Below are positions 44,227-53,687 of a stretch of 64,000 nucleotides of DNA, piece after piece. The stretch spans positions 1-64,000 of the forward strand of contig JAFRIG010000073.1 in NCBI GenBank assembly GCA_017432895.1, read 5' to 3'. The notes under the pieces are model-generated. The model worked only from the letters and a program-made list of their open reading frames with translations. It had not been told where the DNA came from and searched no databases. The stretch is from Erysipelotrichaceae bacterium (lineage in GTDB: Bacteria > Bacillota_I > Bacilli_A > Erysipelotrichales > Erysipelotrichaceae). The position numbers were made by a program, and so were the translations under genes. Positions within the stretch are counted from its first letter, which is position 1, and the number at the start of each line of letters is the position of its first letter.

Positions 44227-44232
44227 GCTTTG

Positions 44233-44238
44233 ATTATA
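44233..44238 (-). promoter_or_regulatory. TATAAT -10 box 6 bases before the start at 44226 (leaderless)
   Basis: The consensus hexamer on the minus strand is followed by CAAAGC and ATG. No Shine-Dalgarno sequence fits in the gap. Confidence 0.55.
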
Positions 44239-44260
44239 AGACATTTGACTGAAAAGGGGT

Positions 44261-44266
44261 TATACT
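44261..44266 (+). promoter_or_regulatory. TATACT -10 box 6 bases before the start at 44273 (leaderless)
   Basis: TATACT is followed by AATCTC and ATG. The AAGGGG further upstream is about 13 bases from the start and would lie in the promoter, so it is not a ribosome binding site. Confidence 0.55.
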
Positions 44267-44272
44267 AATCTC

Positions 44273-45052
44273 ATGAAATCCCAGTATAAGATATCCTATT
44301 ATTTAAGGATCGTCATCACGATCGCAGCCTACATCATCTTTTACTATTACATCATTAATTCCTGCCTCCATGCCCAAAGCAAGTCGCAGTTATATTTCAA
44401 TATCATCATCGGCATCATCTTCGGCGGTTTTGCCATCCTGGCTGAATACCTGCGGATGAACTACGATGCCGCCACCAAAGACCTGATCATCGACGGCAAG
44501 CCCGACAAGGCCCTTGCAAAGATCGACAGAGTCGAAAAAGCCGACATCTTCAAGACTTATAAGACTTCCTGTCAGATGATGAGGATGCTATCACTGATCG
44601 ATATGCGAAAGTTTGCGGAACTGTTAAACTACACCGACGGCATTGAAACCAACGAATACGATGTCGAACTGATCAGGAATTATGCCAGGATGCTGGCATA
44701 TGGCGAACAGGGCCAGCGTGGCAAAAGCAATGACTCCTTCAAGAAACTGGTCCAGGTCCGAGATTATCGCGACAACAAGGGCAAGCGTTTCAAAGGTGCC
44801 TATTTCCTCAACTGGGAAGTGGTCAATGGCCAGCACAAGAACTACGAAGGCGACTATGAAGGTGCCTTGCGCTATCTGAGCGATATTGATGAAAAGAATA
44901 TGAACCTGCGTGAGCTCATTCAGTACCTGCTGGCCAAACTCGTAGCAGCCAAAAAACTCGGCCGTCAAGAGGTCTGTGACACCTGCAAAGAGCGACTGAT
45001 CAAAGCTGCCCGCAACAATCAGACAATGAGGGACTATATTGAAACGATATAG
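44273..45052 (+). CDS. Membrane-anchored protein with TPR-like cytosolic part, unknown
   Basis: The 259-residue protein has two N-terminal helices (about 10-30 and 40-58) followed by an alpha-helical region of about 195 residues with repeated helix pairs (DGKPDKALAKIDRVEKA, NYEGDYEGALRYLSDIDE) resembling TPR units. No enzyme motif is seen. It starts 6 bases after a -10 box without a ribosome binding site. The CmpB-like gene follows after 11 bases, so they are likely co-transcribed. Confidence 0.6.
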   Translation: MKSQYKISYYLRIVITIAAYIIFYYYIINSCLHAQSKSQLYFNIIIGIIFGGFAILAEYLRMNYDAATKDLIIDGKPDKALAKIDRVEKADIFKTYKTSCQMMRMLSLIDMRKFAELLNYTDGIETNEYDVELIRNYARMLAYGEQGQRGKSNDSFKKLVQVRDYRDNKGKRFKGAYFLNWEVVNGQHKNYEGDYEGALRYLSDIDEKNMNLRELIQYLLAKLVAAKKLGRQEVCDTCKERLIKAARNNQTMRDYIETI

Positions 45053-45063
45053 TCTTTTCCATT

Positions 45064-45837
45064 ATGATGAATATTCAAACCCTTTGCACCTATCTGATCT
45101 GGTTCATGGTCTACAGCTTCTTTGGCTGGATCTATGAATCCCTGCTTAGATCATATACCCATAAGAGATGGTATAATTCCGGCTTTTTAAACGGACCCTA
45201 TATCCCCATCTATGGCTGCGGAGCAGTTATGGATATCTTCTTTTTAAGTGATTTAAAAGAACCTTTCCTGATCTTTCTTTATGCAGCGATCATCAACTGT
45301 ATCCTGGAATACATCACCAGCTATGTAATGGAACTACTTTTCCATGCCCGCTGGTGGGATTATTCCAAAAAACCGTTAAACCTCAACGGCCGGATCTATT
45401 ATGGCGGCTTTCTCGCCTTCGGCATCATGGCCATGGCCGTCGTCTTATACGTCCATCCCTTCTTAAAAGCACATACGACCGACCTCATGGATCCCGCTTC
45501 CCTCTATGTCTGTGCCTCTTTAGTAGTCATCATGATCTTTACCGATACTTACATCACCGTCACAAACATGAAGGATCTGGAAGAAAAACTCACTCAGCTT
45601 ACGATCGCTTTGGAAGAAGCCAGGGTCAAACTGGAAAGCGACCTGGAGACGAAACTGGAGGAACTGCCCGAGTTTCAGAAGATCCGCGAACTTCGTCAGC
45701 GCTTCAACTTTCAGGAAAAGCGACTGCTTGACGCCTTCCCTGATCTGAAGTTCAAGGAGATACGCTATACCGCTAAAGAGATCCGCGATATGATCAGACA
45801 GGAAAACAAAAAGCTCTTTGCGATCAGGAAGCCATAA
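45064..45837 (+). CDS. CmpB-family putative ABC transporter membrane protein
   Basis: The 257-residue protein has about five membrane helices with the family motifs YSFFGWIYE, GFLNGPYIPIYGCGA and WWDYSKKPLNLNGRI, as in PF06541 (ABC_trans_CmpB). The C-terminal 85 residues form a charged coiled coil (LEEARVKLESDLETKLEEL). The transport role is only a family label; no ATPase gene is adjacent. Two ATGs in a row (45064, 45067) are possible starts. Confidence 0.75.
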   Translation: MMNIQTLCTYLIWFMVYSFFGWIYESLLRSYTHKRWYNSGFLNGPYIPIYGCGAVMDIFFLSDLKEPFLIFLYAAIINCILEYITSYVMELLFHARWWDYSKKPLNLNGRIYYGGFLAFGIMAMAVVLYVHPFLKAHTTDLMDPASLYVCASLVVIMIFTDTYITVTNMKDLEEKLTQLTIALEEARVKLESDLETKLEELPEFQKIRELRQRFNFQEKRLLDAFPDLKFKEIRYTAKEIRDMIRQENKKLFAIRKP

Positions 45838-45949
45838 GCGCTTTACTCGGATCATCTTTTTGAACCGGTGTCCTTTTTTAAAGGTGTTGTTTGTATTAAA
45901 ATATAAGTGTCAATTAAGCCTAGAAACATAATATAGGAGGAAAATTTTA

Positions 45950-47029
45950 ATGGCTAATGTTAAAGATGTAACTCGCGAGAGCTGGATCCTTAAAACATTC
46001 CCTGAGTGGGGTTCCTATCTCAACGAAGAGATCGAGGAAGCTGTTGTCGAACCCGGCAAATTCAAAATGTGGTGGCTCGGCAATACCGGCATCTGGGTAA
46101 AATCGGAAGGAAACACCTCGGTAATGGTCGACCTTTGGGTCTCTACCGGCAAGAACTCTCACTATAATGCTGATGGTACGGTAAGAAAGATCGATCCCGA
46201 TCACCAGATGGCCAGAATGTCAGGCGCCAGAACGATGCAGCCTAACCTTCGTGCCATTCCGTGCGTCATCGACCCGTTCAAGATCAAGAAACTGGATGCT
46301 TTACTGGCATCGCATACGCACTCGGACCACATCGACATCAACGTCGCCGCTGCGATCTTACAGAATGTCGAAAAGGAAATTCCGTTCATCGGTCCTAAAC
46401 ATGCGACCGACCTGTGGAAATCATGGGGCGTTCCTGAAGAAAGATGCATCACCGTCAAACCGGGCGATGTCGTTGAAGTCGGCGACATCAAGATCCACGC
46501 TGTCGAATCAGTAGACAGAACCATCCTCATCACTCCTCCGCCCAAAGGCGATATCAAGGGTCTTCCTTGCGATGACATGGATGAGAGAGCTGTTTCCTAC
46601 ATCATCGAAACGCCGGCCGGAACCGTCTATCACTCAGGTGACAGCCACTTCGGCAACATGTATGCGAAACACGGCAACGAATACAAGATCGACGTTGCGT
46701 TCGGTTCCTATGGTGAGAACCCCAGAGGCATAACCGACAAGATGACTTCCAGCGATATCCTGAGAATGGCTGAGAACCTCAACTGCCAGGTCGTCATCCC
46801 TTATCATCATGATCTGTGGACGAACTTCCAAGCCGACACCAAAGAGATCCTGGTCCTCTGGTACATGAGGAAAAACAGACTCCAGTACAAGTTCAAACCG
46901 TTCATCTGGGAAGTCGGCGGACACTTCACCTGGCCGGATGACAAAGATCGTATCGAATACCACCACTACCGTGGCTTCGACGATGTCTTCACCGAGGATA
47001 TGAACCTGCCGTTCCGTTCCTTCCTGTAA
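45950..47029 (+). CDS. ulaG: L-ascorbate-6-phosphate lactonase (UlaG)
   Basis: The 359-residue cytosolic MBL-fold enzyme matches E. coli UlaG closely from its start ([20 protein letters not shown]) to its end (NLPFRSFL). It has the metal motif HTHSDHID and the later [17 protein letters not shown] and [13 protein letters not shown]. It opens L-ascorbate 6-phosphate to 3-keto-L-gulonate 6-phosphate, the substrate of UlaD. AGGAGG lies well placed before the ATG. Unlike in enteric bacteria it is not in the ula operon; it is alone, about 12 kb from the PTS genes, and followed by a terminator. Confidence 0.93.
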   Translation: MANVKDVTRESWILKTFPEWGSYLNEEIEEAVVEPGKFKMWWLGNTGIWVKSEGNTSVMVDLWVSTGKNSHYNADGTVRKIDPDHQMARMSGARTMQPNLRAIPCVIDPFKIKKLDALLASHTHSDHIDINVAAAILQNVEKEIPFIGPKHATDLWKSWGVPEERCITVKPGDVVEVGDIKIHAVESVDRTILITPPPKGDIKGLPCDDMDERAVSYIIETPAGTVYHSGDSHFGNMYAKHGNEYKIDVAFGSYGENPRGITDKMTSSDILRMAENLNCQVVIPYHHDLWTNFQADTKEILVLWYMRKNRLQYKFKPFIWEVGGHFTWPDDKDRIEYHHYRGFDDVFTEDMNLPFRSFL

Positions 47030-47057
47030 GATCCATCCCCATCATCTTATAATTTCG

Positions 47058-47088
47058 ACACAGAGCACCTATTGTGCTCTGTGTTTTT
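47058..47088 (+). terminator. Intrinsic terminator of ulaG
   Basis: ACACAGAGCAC pairs perfectly with GTGCTCTGTGT across a 5-base loop and is followed by five T. Confidence 0.88.
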
Positions 47089-47164
47089 ATATTATGAGTT
47101 TAATGTCTTGTGATTTATACAGTCAGCCAAAACGGCTATAATGTTAATGAAACAAGGAGCACCT

Positions 47165-48430
47165 ATGATTATTGATCAGATCGATAAAGAAATACTCGCC
47201 TTAGGAAAAAGATCCGACGAAGATCTGCAGGATATCTACCATAAACTGGATGATATATGCCTGCACAACTCCGAAAGGATCCTGGCGGCTTTTATATCTA
47301 ACAAAGTATCCTATACCGACTTTGCGGACATCAACGGCTATGGCAACTACGATCCCGGTAGAGACAAACTTGAAAAGATCTTTGCGGAAGTTCTTGGTTG
47401 CGAAGATACTTTAGTCAGACCACAGATCATGTCCGGTACCAATGCCTTATATCTGGCTTTCTCGGCTTTACTGAAGCACGGAGATACGCTGATCTCCTTG
47501 ACCGGTACCCCTTATGATTCTTTGCAGGAAATGATCGGCCTTAACGGTAATTCCTCACAATCGTTAAAAGCCCATGGCGTCAGGTATGAACAGATCGATC
47601 TCAAAGACGACGACTTCGATACGGAAAAGATCGTTAATAGATTAAAGAAAAACGACGTAAAGCTCGTCGAGATACAGCGTTCAAGAGGTTACTCAGCTCG
47701 AGCATCATTATCTATCGCCAGGATCGAAGCGATCATTAATAAAATCAGAGAAGTAAATAAGGATGTCATCATCATGGTCGACAACTGCTATGGCGAACTG
47801 GTCGAAGAAAGAGAGCCGGGTCATGCCGGAGCCGATGCCGTCGTAGGTTCTCTTATGAAAAACCTGGGTGGCGGTATCGCCTCAAGCGGCGGCTATATCG
47901 CCGGTCGAAAAGACCTCATTGAGATGTGTGCCGATCGTCTGACAGCCCCGGGTATCGGCAAGGAACAGGGAGCCAACTTCAATCAGAACAACGCCTTCTT
48001 CAAAGGCCTGTTCAACGCTCCCCACGCCGTTAAAGAAGCTTTAAAGACCGCCGTCTTCTCCGCCTACATGCTGGAGAAGCTGGGCTATAAAAACGTCTCA
48101 CCCCGCTATGACGAAGAAAGGACCGATATCATCCAGACAGTGGAGCTGGGAGATAAGGAAAGCCTGGTTTCCTTCACCCAGGGCATCCAGTCCTCTTCGC
48201 CGGTCGATTCCTTTGTCCAGGTAATGCCGGCGCCAATGCCCGGTTATCCTTTTGATGAAGTGATGGCCTGCGGAGCCTTCACTCAGGGCTCTACGATCGA
48301 ACTGAGCGCCGACGCCCCGGTGAAAGAACCCTATACCCTCTATATGCAAGGCGGTCTGTCTTTGGAATATGGCAAGCTGGCTATCATGCTGGCACTGAGC
48401 AAAGCAATGAAGAACGGAGTAAAATTATGA
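47165..48430 (+). CDS. Methionine gamma-lyase-family PLP enzyme
   Basis: The 421-residue protein belongs to the Met_gamma_lyase/aluminium-resistance family (PF06838). It shows GYGNYDPGRDKLEKIFAEVLG, RPQIMSGTNALYLAF and the PLP lysine in GSLMKNLGGGIA (about residue 230). It may cleave C-S bonds of methionine or cystathionine-like substrates; its physiological role is not settled. The start at 47165 has AAGGAG upstream, with TATAAT at 47137-47142. The stop overlaps the pepF start (ATGA). Confidence 0.87.
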   Translation: MIIDQIDKEILALGKRSDEDLQDIYHKLDDICLHNSERILAAFISNKVSYTDFADINGYGNYDPGRDKLEKIFAEVLGCEDTLVRPQIMSGTNALYLAFSALLKHGDTLISLTGTPYDSLQEMIGLNGNSSQSLKAHGVRYEQIDLKDDDFDTEKIVNRLKKNDVKLVEIQRSRGYSARASLSIARIEAIINKIREVNKDVIIMVDNCYGELVEEREPGHAGADAVVGSLMKNLGGGIASSGGYIAGRKDLIEMCADRLTAPGIGKEQGANFNQNNAFFKGLFNAPHAVKEALKTAVFSAYMLEKLGYKNVSPRYDEERTDIIQTVELGDKESLVSFTQGIQSSSPVDSFVQVMPAPMPGYPFDEVMACGAFTQGSTIELSADAPVKEPYTLYMQGGLSLEYGKLAIMLALSKAMKNGVKL

Positions 48431-50238
48431 AACTGATGGAAAGAAAAGATGTACCTGTCGAGCTGACCTGGGATATGTCTTTACTGTATGCAAGCGAAGA
48501 AGATTATGAAAAAGACCTTGAAAAAGCCAAGGAACTCTGTACGCAGCTGGAAGAATACAAAGGCAAGCTCAACGACAGCGACAACATCGTCGCCTGTCTG
48601 AAGAAATATGAGGAACTTGGAATCATCCAGGAACCCTTAGGCTGCTATGCGACTTTACCTGTTTCGGTCGATACCTACGACAGTGCTGCCGAAAAAAGAG
48701 CGGGACTGGCCATGAGCCTGTTCACGGATATTTCCGCCCGCCTGTCTTTCATTGAAAGCGAACTTTCGCAAGCCGATGAAAAAGTACTAAGCGAAGCCAT
48801 CGCCAAAGCCGAAGGCAGTGCCAACTATCTCAAAGACATCCTGCGAAACAAACCCCATCAGCTCTCGCCTGAGACCGAAGAAGTCTTAAGTCGCCTCTAT
48901 CGCAGCCTCGATGCTTCCTACGACATCTACGAAAAGGCCAAACTGGCCGATATGCGCTTTGATGATTTTGAAGTCAATGGCAAGACCTATCCTTTAGGCT
49001 ACAGTCTGTTTGAAGATGACTACGAGTACGTCATTGATACGGATGTTAGAAGGGCAGCCTTCAAAGCCTTCTATTCAAAACTGAAACAGTATGAAAACGT
49101 CACCGCTGCCTGCTATGACGCCTACTGTCTGAAAGAAAAACAGATGGCCAAAGTCAGAGGTTTTGAAAACGCCATCGATGCCGACCTCTTCTATCAGAAA
49201 GTTACCAGAGAAATGTATGACCGTCAGATCGACATGATCACCAAAGATCTGAGTCCGATCATGCGCAAATACGCCCGGGCTTTGAAAGCAGCCCACCATC
49301 TCGACAAGATGACCTGGGCCGATCTGAAGCTTCCTCTGGACGCCGAATACGATCCCGAAGTCAGTATCGATCAGACTAGGGAATACATCCATAACGCTTT
49401 GCAGATCTTGGGTGATGATTATGTGGCCATGGTCGATGAAGCCTTCAAAAACCGCTGGTTCGATTTGGCCAAGAACCAGGGCAAAGAGACCGGTGGCTTC
49501 TGTTCCAGCCCGTACCGCAAGAATTCCTACATCCTGATGAGCTTCAACAACAAGATGAGTGATGTCTTCACGGCCGCTCATGAACTGGGCCATGCCGGCC
49601 ACTTCAGAGCCTGTTCCAACGCCCAGTCACTATTTGACACCAACGTCAGCGGCTATGTCGTCGAAGCCCCCAGCACGATGAATGAACTCTTACTTTCCGG
49701 ATATCTTTTAAGAAGCAGTGACGACAAGCGCTTCAAGCGGTGGGTCTTATCCACCCTGATCCAGAACACCTACTATCACAATATGGTCACGCACCTTAGA
49801 GAAGCCTGGTATCAGCGGGAAGTATACAAGATCGTCGAAAGAGGCGAATCGGTCAATGCCGAAATGCTCAACGACATCTTCAAACGCAACCTCGAGACTT
49901 TCTGGGGTGATGACGTCGAACTCGTTGAAGGCTGTGAGCTGACCTGGATGAGACAGCCTCACTACTACATGGGCCTCTACTCCTACTGCTACAGTGCTTC
50001 CCTTACGATCGCGACGGCCGCTTACCGTCTCATTGAAAAAGAAGGTGCCCCGGCGGTAGAAAGATGGAAAGAAATGCTGGCGGCAGGCTCCACTTTAGGT
50101 CCGATCGAACTGGCCAAACTGGCTGGGGTCGATGTGACGACCGATCAGCCGTTAAAAGAGACTATCGCCTATATCGGTGAGATCGTCGATCAGATCTGTG
50201 AACTCACCGAAGAGATCGACGGCATCCATATCGACTAA
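48427..50238 (+). CDS. pepF: Oligoendopeptidase F (M3 family)
   Basis: The 603-residue cytosolic metallopeptidase carries the zinc motif HELGH (about residues 384-388, TAAHELGHAGH) and a downstream Glu ligand region (VVEAPSTMNE). Its N-terminal helical domain is typical of PepF. It trims short peptides. It overlaps the upstream gene by 4 bases and is followed by a bidirectional terminator. Length is normal for the family. Confidence 0.93.
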   Translation: MKLMERKDVPVELTWDMSLLYASEEDYEKDLEKAKELCTQLEEYKGKLNDSDNIVACLKKYEELGIIQEPLGCYATLPVSVDTYDSAAEKRAGLAMSLFTDISARLSFIESELSQADEKVLSEAIAKAEGSANYLKDILRNKPHQLSPETEEVLSRLYRSLDASYDIYEKAKLADMRFDDFEVNGKTYPLGYSLFEDDYEYVIDTDVRRAAFKAFYSKLKQYENVTAACYDAYCLKEKQMAKVRGFENAIDADLFYQKVTREMYDRQIDMITKDLSPIMRKYARALKAAHHLDKMTWADLKLPLDAEYDPEVSIDQTREYIHNALQILGDDYVAMVDEAFKNRWFDLAKNQGKETGGFCSSPYRKNSYILMSFNNKMSDVFTAAHELGHAGHFRACSNAQSLFDTNVSGYVVEAPSTMNELLLSGYLLRSSDDKRFKRWVLSTLIQNTYYHNMVTHLREAWYQREVYKIVERGESVNAEMLNDIFKRNLETFWGDDVELVEGCELTWMRQPHYYMGLYSYCYSASLTIATAAYRLIEKEGAPAVERWKEMLAAGSTLGPIELAKLAGVDVTTDQPLKETIAYIGEIVDQICELTEEIDGIHID

Positions 50239-50245
50239 ACATCAA

Positions 50246-50275
50246 AAAACCGATAGCTTCAAAACTATCGGTTTT
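50246..50275. terminator. Bidirectional terminator between pepF and the SDR gene
   Basis: AAAACCGATAG pairs with CTATCGGTTTT across 8 bases, with A/T tracts on both sides. Confidence 0.85.
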
Positions 50276-50284
50276 CTTTAGTTT

Positions 50285-51031
50285 CTAACAGCTTCCCAGC
50301 TGTCCGCCATCGATGCGGATGATGCTGTTGTTGATATAAGAAGCTTCATCGCTGATTAAGAAGCGGATCAGGGCGGCTATCTCTTCAGGTTGGCCATATC
50401 TTTTAAGCAGGATCTTATCCGTCTCCTGTTTCAGGAATTCTTCGTCGTAGCCTTCCAGTTCTTTTTCAGTCCCGATAAAGCCCGGAGCGATCGCGTTGAC
50501 ATTGACGTATGGTGCAAACTGGACGGCCAGGTCGTGGGTCAGGGAATTGAGGGCTGCTTTAGAAGCATCGTAATCGAAGCACATGGGATAGTAGGTGTTG
50601 ATGCCGTTGGTGGAAGAGATGTTGATGATCCTTCCCCAGCCCTTTTCCCGCATTTTGGGAAAGACTCTTTTGGCACAGTTGTAGGCACCTACCACATTGA
50701 CATCCAATATCTTTCGAAACTGCTGCGCATCCTTTAGATCGAAGAGATCGGGCATATCGATGGCCGCGTTATTGATGAGGATATCGACGCTGCCGAATTC
50801 TTCTTCGATATTTTCAACCATCGCATCCACTTCAGCTTCTTTGGAAACATCGGCCTTTAAGGCCAGACATCTGACACCATATTCTTTTTCAATCGTCTCC
50901 TTCAGTTTCAAAGCCTTATCTTTAGAACTGAAATAATTGATGACGACATCATAGCCCTTTTCCGCCAGCTTTAATGCCGTTGCGGAACCGATACCTCCGG
51001 CTCCGCCGGTTATTAGTACGGTCTTGCTCAT
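50285..51031 (-). CDS. Short-chain dehydrogenase/reductase (FabG-like)
   Basis: The 248-residue SDR has TGGAGGIGSATALKLAEKG, NNAAID, the catalytic Ser in NISSTNG and YDASKAAL, and ends in IRIDGGQLGSC. It may be a 3-oxoacyl-ACP reductase or a general keto reductase. The start at 51031 (MSKTVLI) lacks a ribosome binding site and lies 3 bases after the T-tract of the EF-P terminator. The longer in-frame reading from 51100 runs through that hairpin and is unlikely. Confidence 0.85.
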   Translation of the reverse strand: MSKTVLITGGAGGIGSATALKLAEKGYDVVINYFSSKDKALKLKETIEKEYGVRCLALKADVSKEAEVDAMVENIEEEFGSVDILINNAAIDMPDLFDLKDAQQFRKILDVNVVGAYNCAKRVFPKMREKGWGRIINISSTNGINTYYPMCFDYDASKAALNSLTHDLAVQFAPYVNVNAIAPGFIGTEKELEGYDEEFLKQETDKILLKRYGQPEEIAALIRFLISDEASYINNSIIRIDGGQLGSC

Positions 51032-51034
51032 CGT

Positions 51035-51057
51035 AAAAAGAGCTTTATTAAGCTCTT
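51035..51057 (-). terminator. Terminator of efp, abutting the SDR start codon
   Basis: AAGAGCTT pairs with AAGCTCTT on the minus strand and is followed by a T-tract. It includes the efp stop codon and ends 3 bases before the SDR ATG. Confidence 0.75.
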
Positions 51058-51602
51058 CCTGCGTACTTTCCGTCTTCGGTGGAAACGGCGACCGTTTCAC
51101 CCTGTTCGATGAACTGCGGAACTCTGATGGACAGACCCGTTTCGGTCATGGCGTCCTTGGTTTGCGAACCCGGAGCACCCTTGATGGCCGGGGTCGTATC
51201 GGTGATGACCAGATTGACGTTGGCCGGAAGCGAAACGGTCAGAACATTGCCTTCAAACATCATCAGCGAAACGCCGAGTCCGTCAGTCATGAAGTACTTG
51301 TTGAAACCGATCTGTTCCTCGCTGAGCTCGAAAGTCTCAAACGTTTCCATATCCATGAAATAGTAGGTGTTATCTGCCATATATGAGAAATTGACAGCCC
51401 TCTTTTCAATGTTGGCGGATTCGAATTCAACGGAAGCGTTGAAGTTTCTTTCCTGTGTGGCACCGGTCTTGAGGTTCTTCATCTTCGTCCTTAAGATCGC
51501 TGCGCCTTTGCCCGGCTTGACGTGCTGGAAATCCAGGACCACCCATGGGTCACCATCAACCAGTAAAGTTAAACCTGTTTTAAAATCTCCTGCTCTTATC
51601 AT
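51048..51602 (-). CDS. efp: Translation elongation factor P
   Basis: The 184-residue three-domain OB-fold protein relieves ribosome stalling at polyproline stretches. The tip loop is HVKPGKGAAILR with Lys32, as in Bacillus EF-P, where this lysine is modified to 5-aminopentanol. The C-terminal signature AIKGAPGSQTKDAMTETG is clear. AGGAAG lies upstream of the ATG. It is an unusual neighbour for the SDR and PnuC-like genes and its transcript ends at the hairpin over its stop codon. Confidence 0.95.
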   Translation of the reverse strand: MIRAGDFKTGLTLLVDGDPWVVLDFQHVKPGKGAAILRTKMKNLKTGATQERNFNASVEFESANIEKRAVNFSYMADNTYYFMDMETFETFELSEEQIGFNKYFMTDGLGVSLMMFEGNVLTVSLPANVNLVITDTTPAIKGAPGSQTKDAMTETGLSIRVPQFIEQGETVAVSTEDGKYAGRA

Positions 51603-51664
51603 AATTTTTTCTTCCTTTTTTTACTTGATTATTCTATCAAATTTTCTATGTTTATAGCAATTCC

Positions 51665-52900
51665 CTATAACAGAGATCGCTGTTCCTCTTTGTGGGTCTT
51701 AATATAGCGGCTCCATTTGATATAGCCATAGGTGGTATTGGTGAAGTAGCCAAGCTTGAGTATCAGCAATACATACTGGCCCGTCACGATGTTGATGATG
51801 GCCTCCAGCAGTGCGCAGATATACCAGGCTATCCACTGTTCCCTGAGTCTGAAGAAGATGAACAGACCGTTGGCGATACCTACCGCCGAAGCACAGGCGT
51901 CGATGTAGGTTATCAGCAGTTCCAGGTCGCGATTACCCCCGTAGAAGTCGGTCCTAATATCCAGACCGCTGATGAAGTAGCCTACCACCAGGGTCCAGAT
52001 GATGATGCCCAGAATGATCAGCACTTCCTGATAGCCCTTCAGCCTTCTGACCATCGTCAGTTCATCCTCCACTTCATCCTTGTGCGCCGTCCAGTTGAGG
52101 AAACTGATGATGTCGATCGGCAGCCAGAAGAACAGCGTCACCGCCATCGTCGCAAAGCGGTACATCAGCACCAGACAGATGGCGATCTCCGTGATCTCGA
52201 CTAATACCGAGACCAGGAAGTTGTAGCGGGACTGTTTGGAGATCAGCAGTTCACACAGGATGTTTAAGAAGGTGTCCAGCAGATACAGCAACATGATCGT
52301 GATGCCATTGACGCCATTGGCGCTTTCTTCCGGGAAGATCACCGCAAAGATCGTCGCCAGGACCATGATGGTCATAAACCAGCACTTTTCATATAAACTG
52401 AAAATGCCTGAGAAAAGAAGCACCACGGAAAGTGAGACCACCAGGATCAGTAAGGCATTGCCCAGATTAAACAGCGGCATCAGTCTATCGGCCGTAAGCT
52501 GCCGATAGGTGGCACTAATCTCCTGCTTGCTTGGATCCTTATCCGCAAAGATCAGACTGGTCCCGTCTTTACAGCGATACTCGTAGGCGTTTATCTCATA
52601 GTCCTCAAGCTCTTCATATTCCTCATAAGGATAGGAAACGATCAGCTTCTTATCGCCACTAAGATAGACGACATCACAGATCGTCGAATCTTCATCGTAA
52701 TCTTCGTATGAATCATCCCGATACATTTGCAACTGACCGACATATTCGATCTCACCGGGATCGGCGTTGATCTTATTGAAGCCGATCACGAAGGAAACGA
52801 TCGCTACCAGTACCAGCAGGAAAAGGGCCGTTGTTTCCAGCGTCCTTATCTTCTTATTCTTTTCGATATATCTGTCTATGGCTTCTTTGAGTCTATTCAT
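51665..52900 (-). CDS. PnuC-like membrane protein with long N-terminal extension
   Basis: The 411-residue protein has one N-terminal helix (about 22-42), an extracytoplasmic acidic segment of about 90 residues, then eight to nine helices. The last 190 residues resemble PnuC vitamin transporters: the LREQWIAWYICALLEAI and GYFTNTTYGYIKW stretches match the W..W and YG..W motifs. PnuC proteins carry nicotinamide riboside, riboflavin or thiamine. The N-terminal half is not part of that family. Its start overlaps the SGNH hydrolase stop by 8 bases. Confidence 0.6.
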   Translation of the reverse strand: MNRLKEAIDRYIEKNKKIRTLETTALFLLVLVAIVSFVIGFNKINADPGEIEYVGQLQMYRDDSYEDYDEDSTICDVVYLSGDKKLIVSYPYEEYEELEDYEINAYEYRCKDGTSLIFADKDPSKQEISATYRQLTADRLMPLFNLGNALLILVVSLSVVLLFSGIFSLYEKCWFMTIMVLATIFAVIFPEESANGVNGITIMLLYLLDTFLNILCELLISKQSRYNFLVSVLVEITEIAICLVLMYRFATMAVTLFFWLPIDIISFLNWTAHKDEVEDELTMVRRLKGYQEVLIILGIIIWTLVVGYFISGLDIRTDFYGGNRDLELLITYIDACASAVGIANGLFIFFRLREQWIAWYICALLEAIINIVTGQYVLLILKLGYFTNTTYGYIKWSRYIKTHKEEQRSLL

Positions 52901-53591
52901 AATTCGGTTTTATATAAGTTGCGATGTGTTCGGCCAGTACCCTGTTGCCCAGGGCATTGGGGTGGACGCCATCAGCGAAATATTCGGGATGGCCTTTGGT
53001 GATCTCGTAGAGATCGATGACTTCGACATCCTCTTTGTCTTTAAGCGAAAGGATGAAGGGACGGATCTGTTCGCGGATGACATCTTCTTCGATATTGAAC
53101 ATGATCCTCTCGCTTCCCTCGATCACCGTCGCCCAGGGCGGTACCATCACATAGATCTTTTTGAGGTTTGCACAGCCTCTGATTTCAGCCAACCTTTCAA
53201 GAAACTGCATCTCATAGTTTTCTTTGTTCCAGTTGTAAGGTTTGGAATCGTTGGTTCCCAGCATCAGGATAAAGATATCCGGTTCCTGCTTGAAAGCCCT
53301 CTTCCAGAAGAAGTCCTTATACGGGAAGTCGCCTTCCTTCAACAACGTGGCGCCACTAACGCCGTAGTTGAGTACCTGATATTCGTCTTTTACCAACTCA
53401 CCCAGAATAGCGGGATAGGAATCGTTTTTACGATTCTCCATGACTCCGGCACCAAACGTTATACTGTCGCCCAGACAGACGATGACTTTCTTATCACCCG
53501 TTTTCTTCACATTCAACGGAAAATACTTGTTCAACATGTAATAGGAATAAGCCAGTGTGGCGGATATGGCGATCAGGACCTTCTTTTTCAT
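52893..53591 (-). CDS. SGNH/GDSL hydrolase, membrane-anchored or secreted
   Basis: The 232-residue protein begins with a basic signal/anchor helix (MKKKVLIAISATLAYSYYML), followed by the GDSL block VCLGDSITFGAG, the GxND block LMLGTNDSK and the DGVHPNALG block. It is probably an acyl-esterase acting on cell wall or lipid substrates outside the membrane. The start at 53591 has AAGGGG upstream; a longer in-frame reading from 53630 overlaps TATAAT/TATACT promoter boxes. Confidence 0.88.
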   Translation of the reverse strand: MKKKVLIAISATLAYSYYMLNKYFPLNVKKTGDKKVIVCLGDSITFGAGVMENRKNDSYPAILGELVKDEYQVLNYGVSGATLLKEGDFPYKDFFWKRAFKQEPDIFILMLGTNDSKPYNWNKENYEMQFLERLAEIRGCANLKKIYVMVPPWATVIEGSERIMFNIEEDVIREQIRPFILSLKDKEDVEVIDLYEITKGHPEYFADGVHPNALGNRVLAEHIATYIKPNYE

Positions 53592-53687
53592 CTTCTTCCC
53601 CTTAAAACTTTCTAGTATATTATAAGCCAATCCGTTGTCAGGACAAACGATTATAATTAAAGATAGAAAGCGTGTGAGGTGTTAATC

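Noticed and set aside
49075-49602. A 175-codon minus-strand frame inside pepF
   Set aside because: It is the antisense image of the HELGH region and shows no promoter or ribosome binding site.
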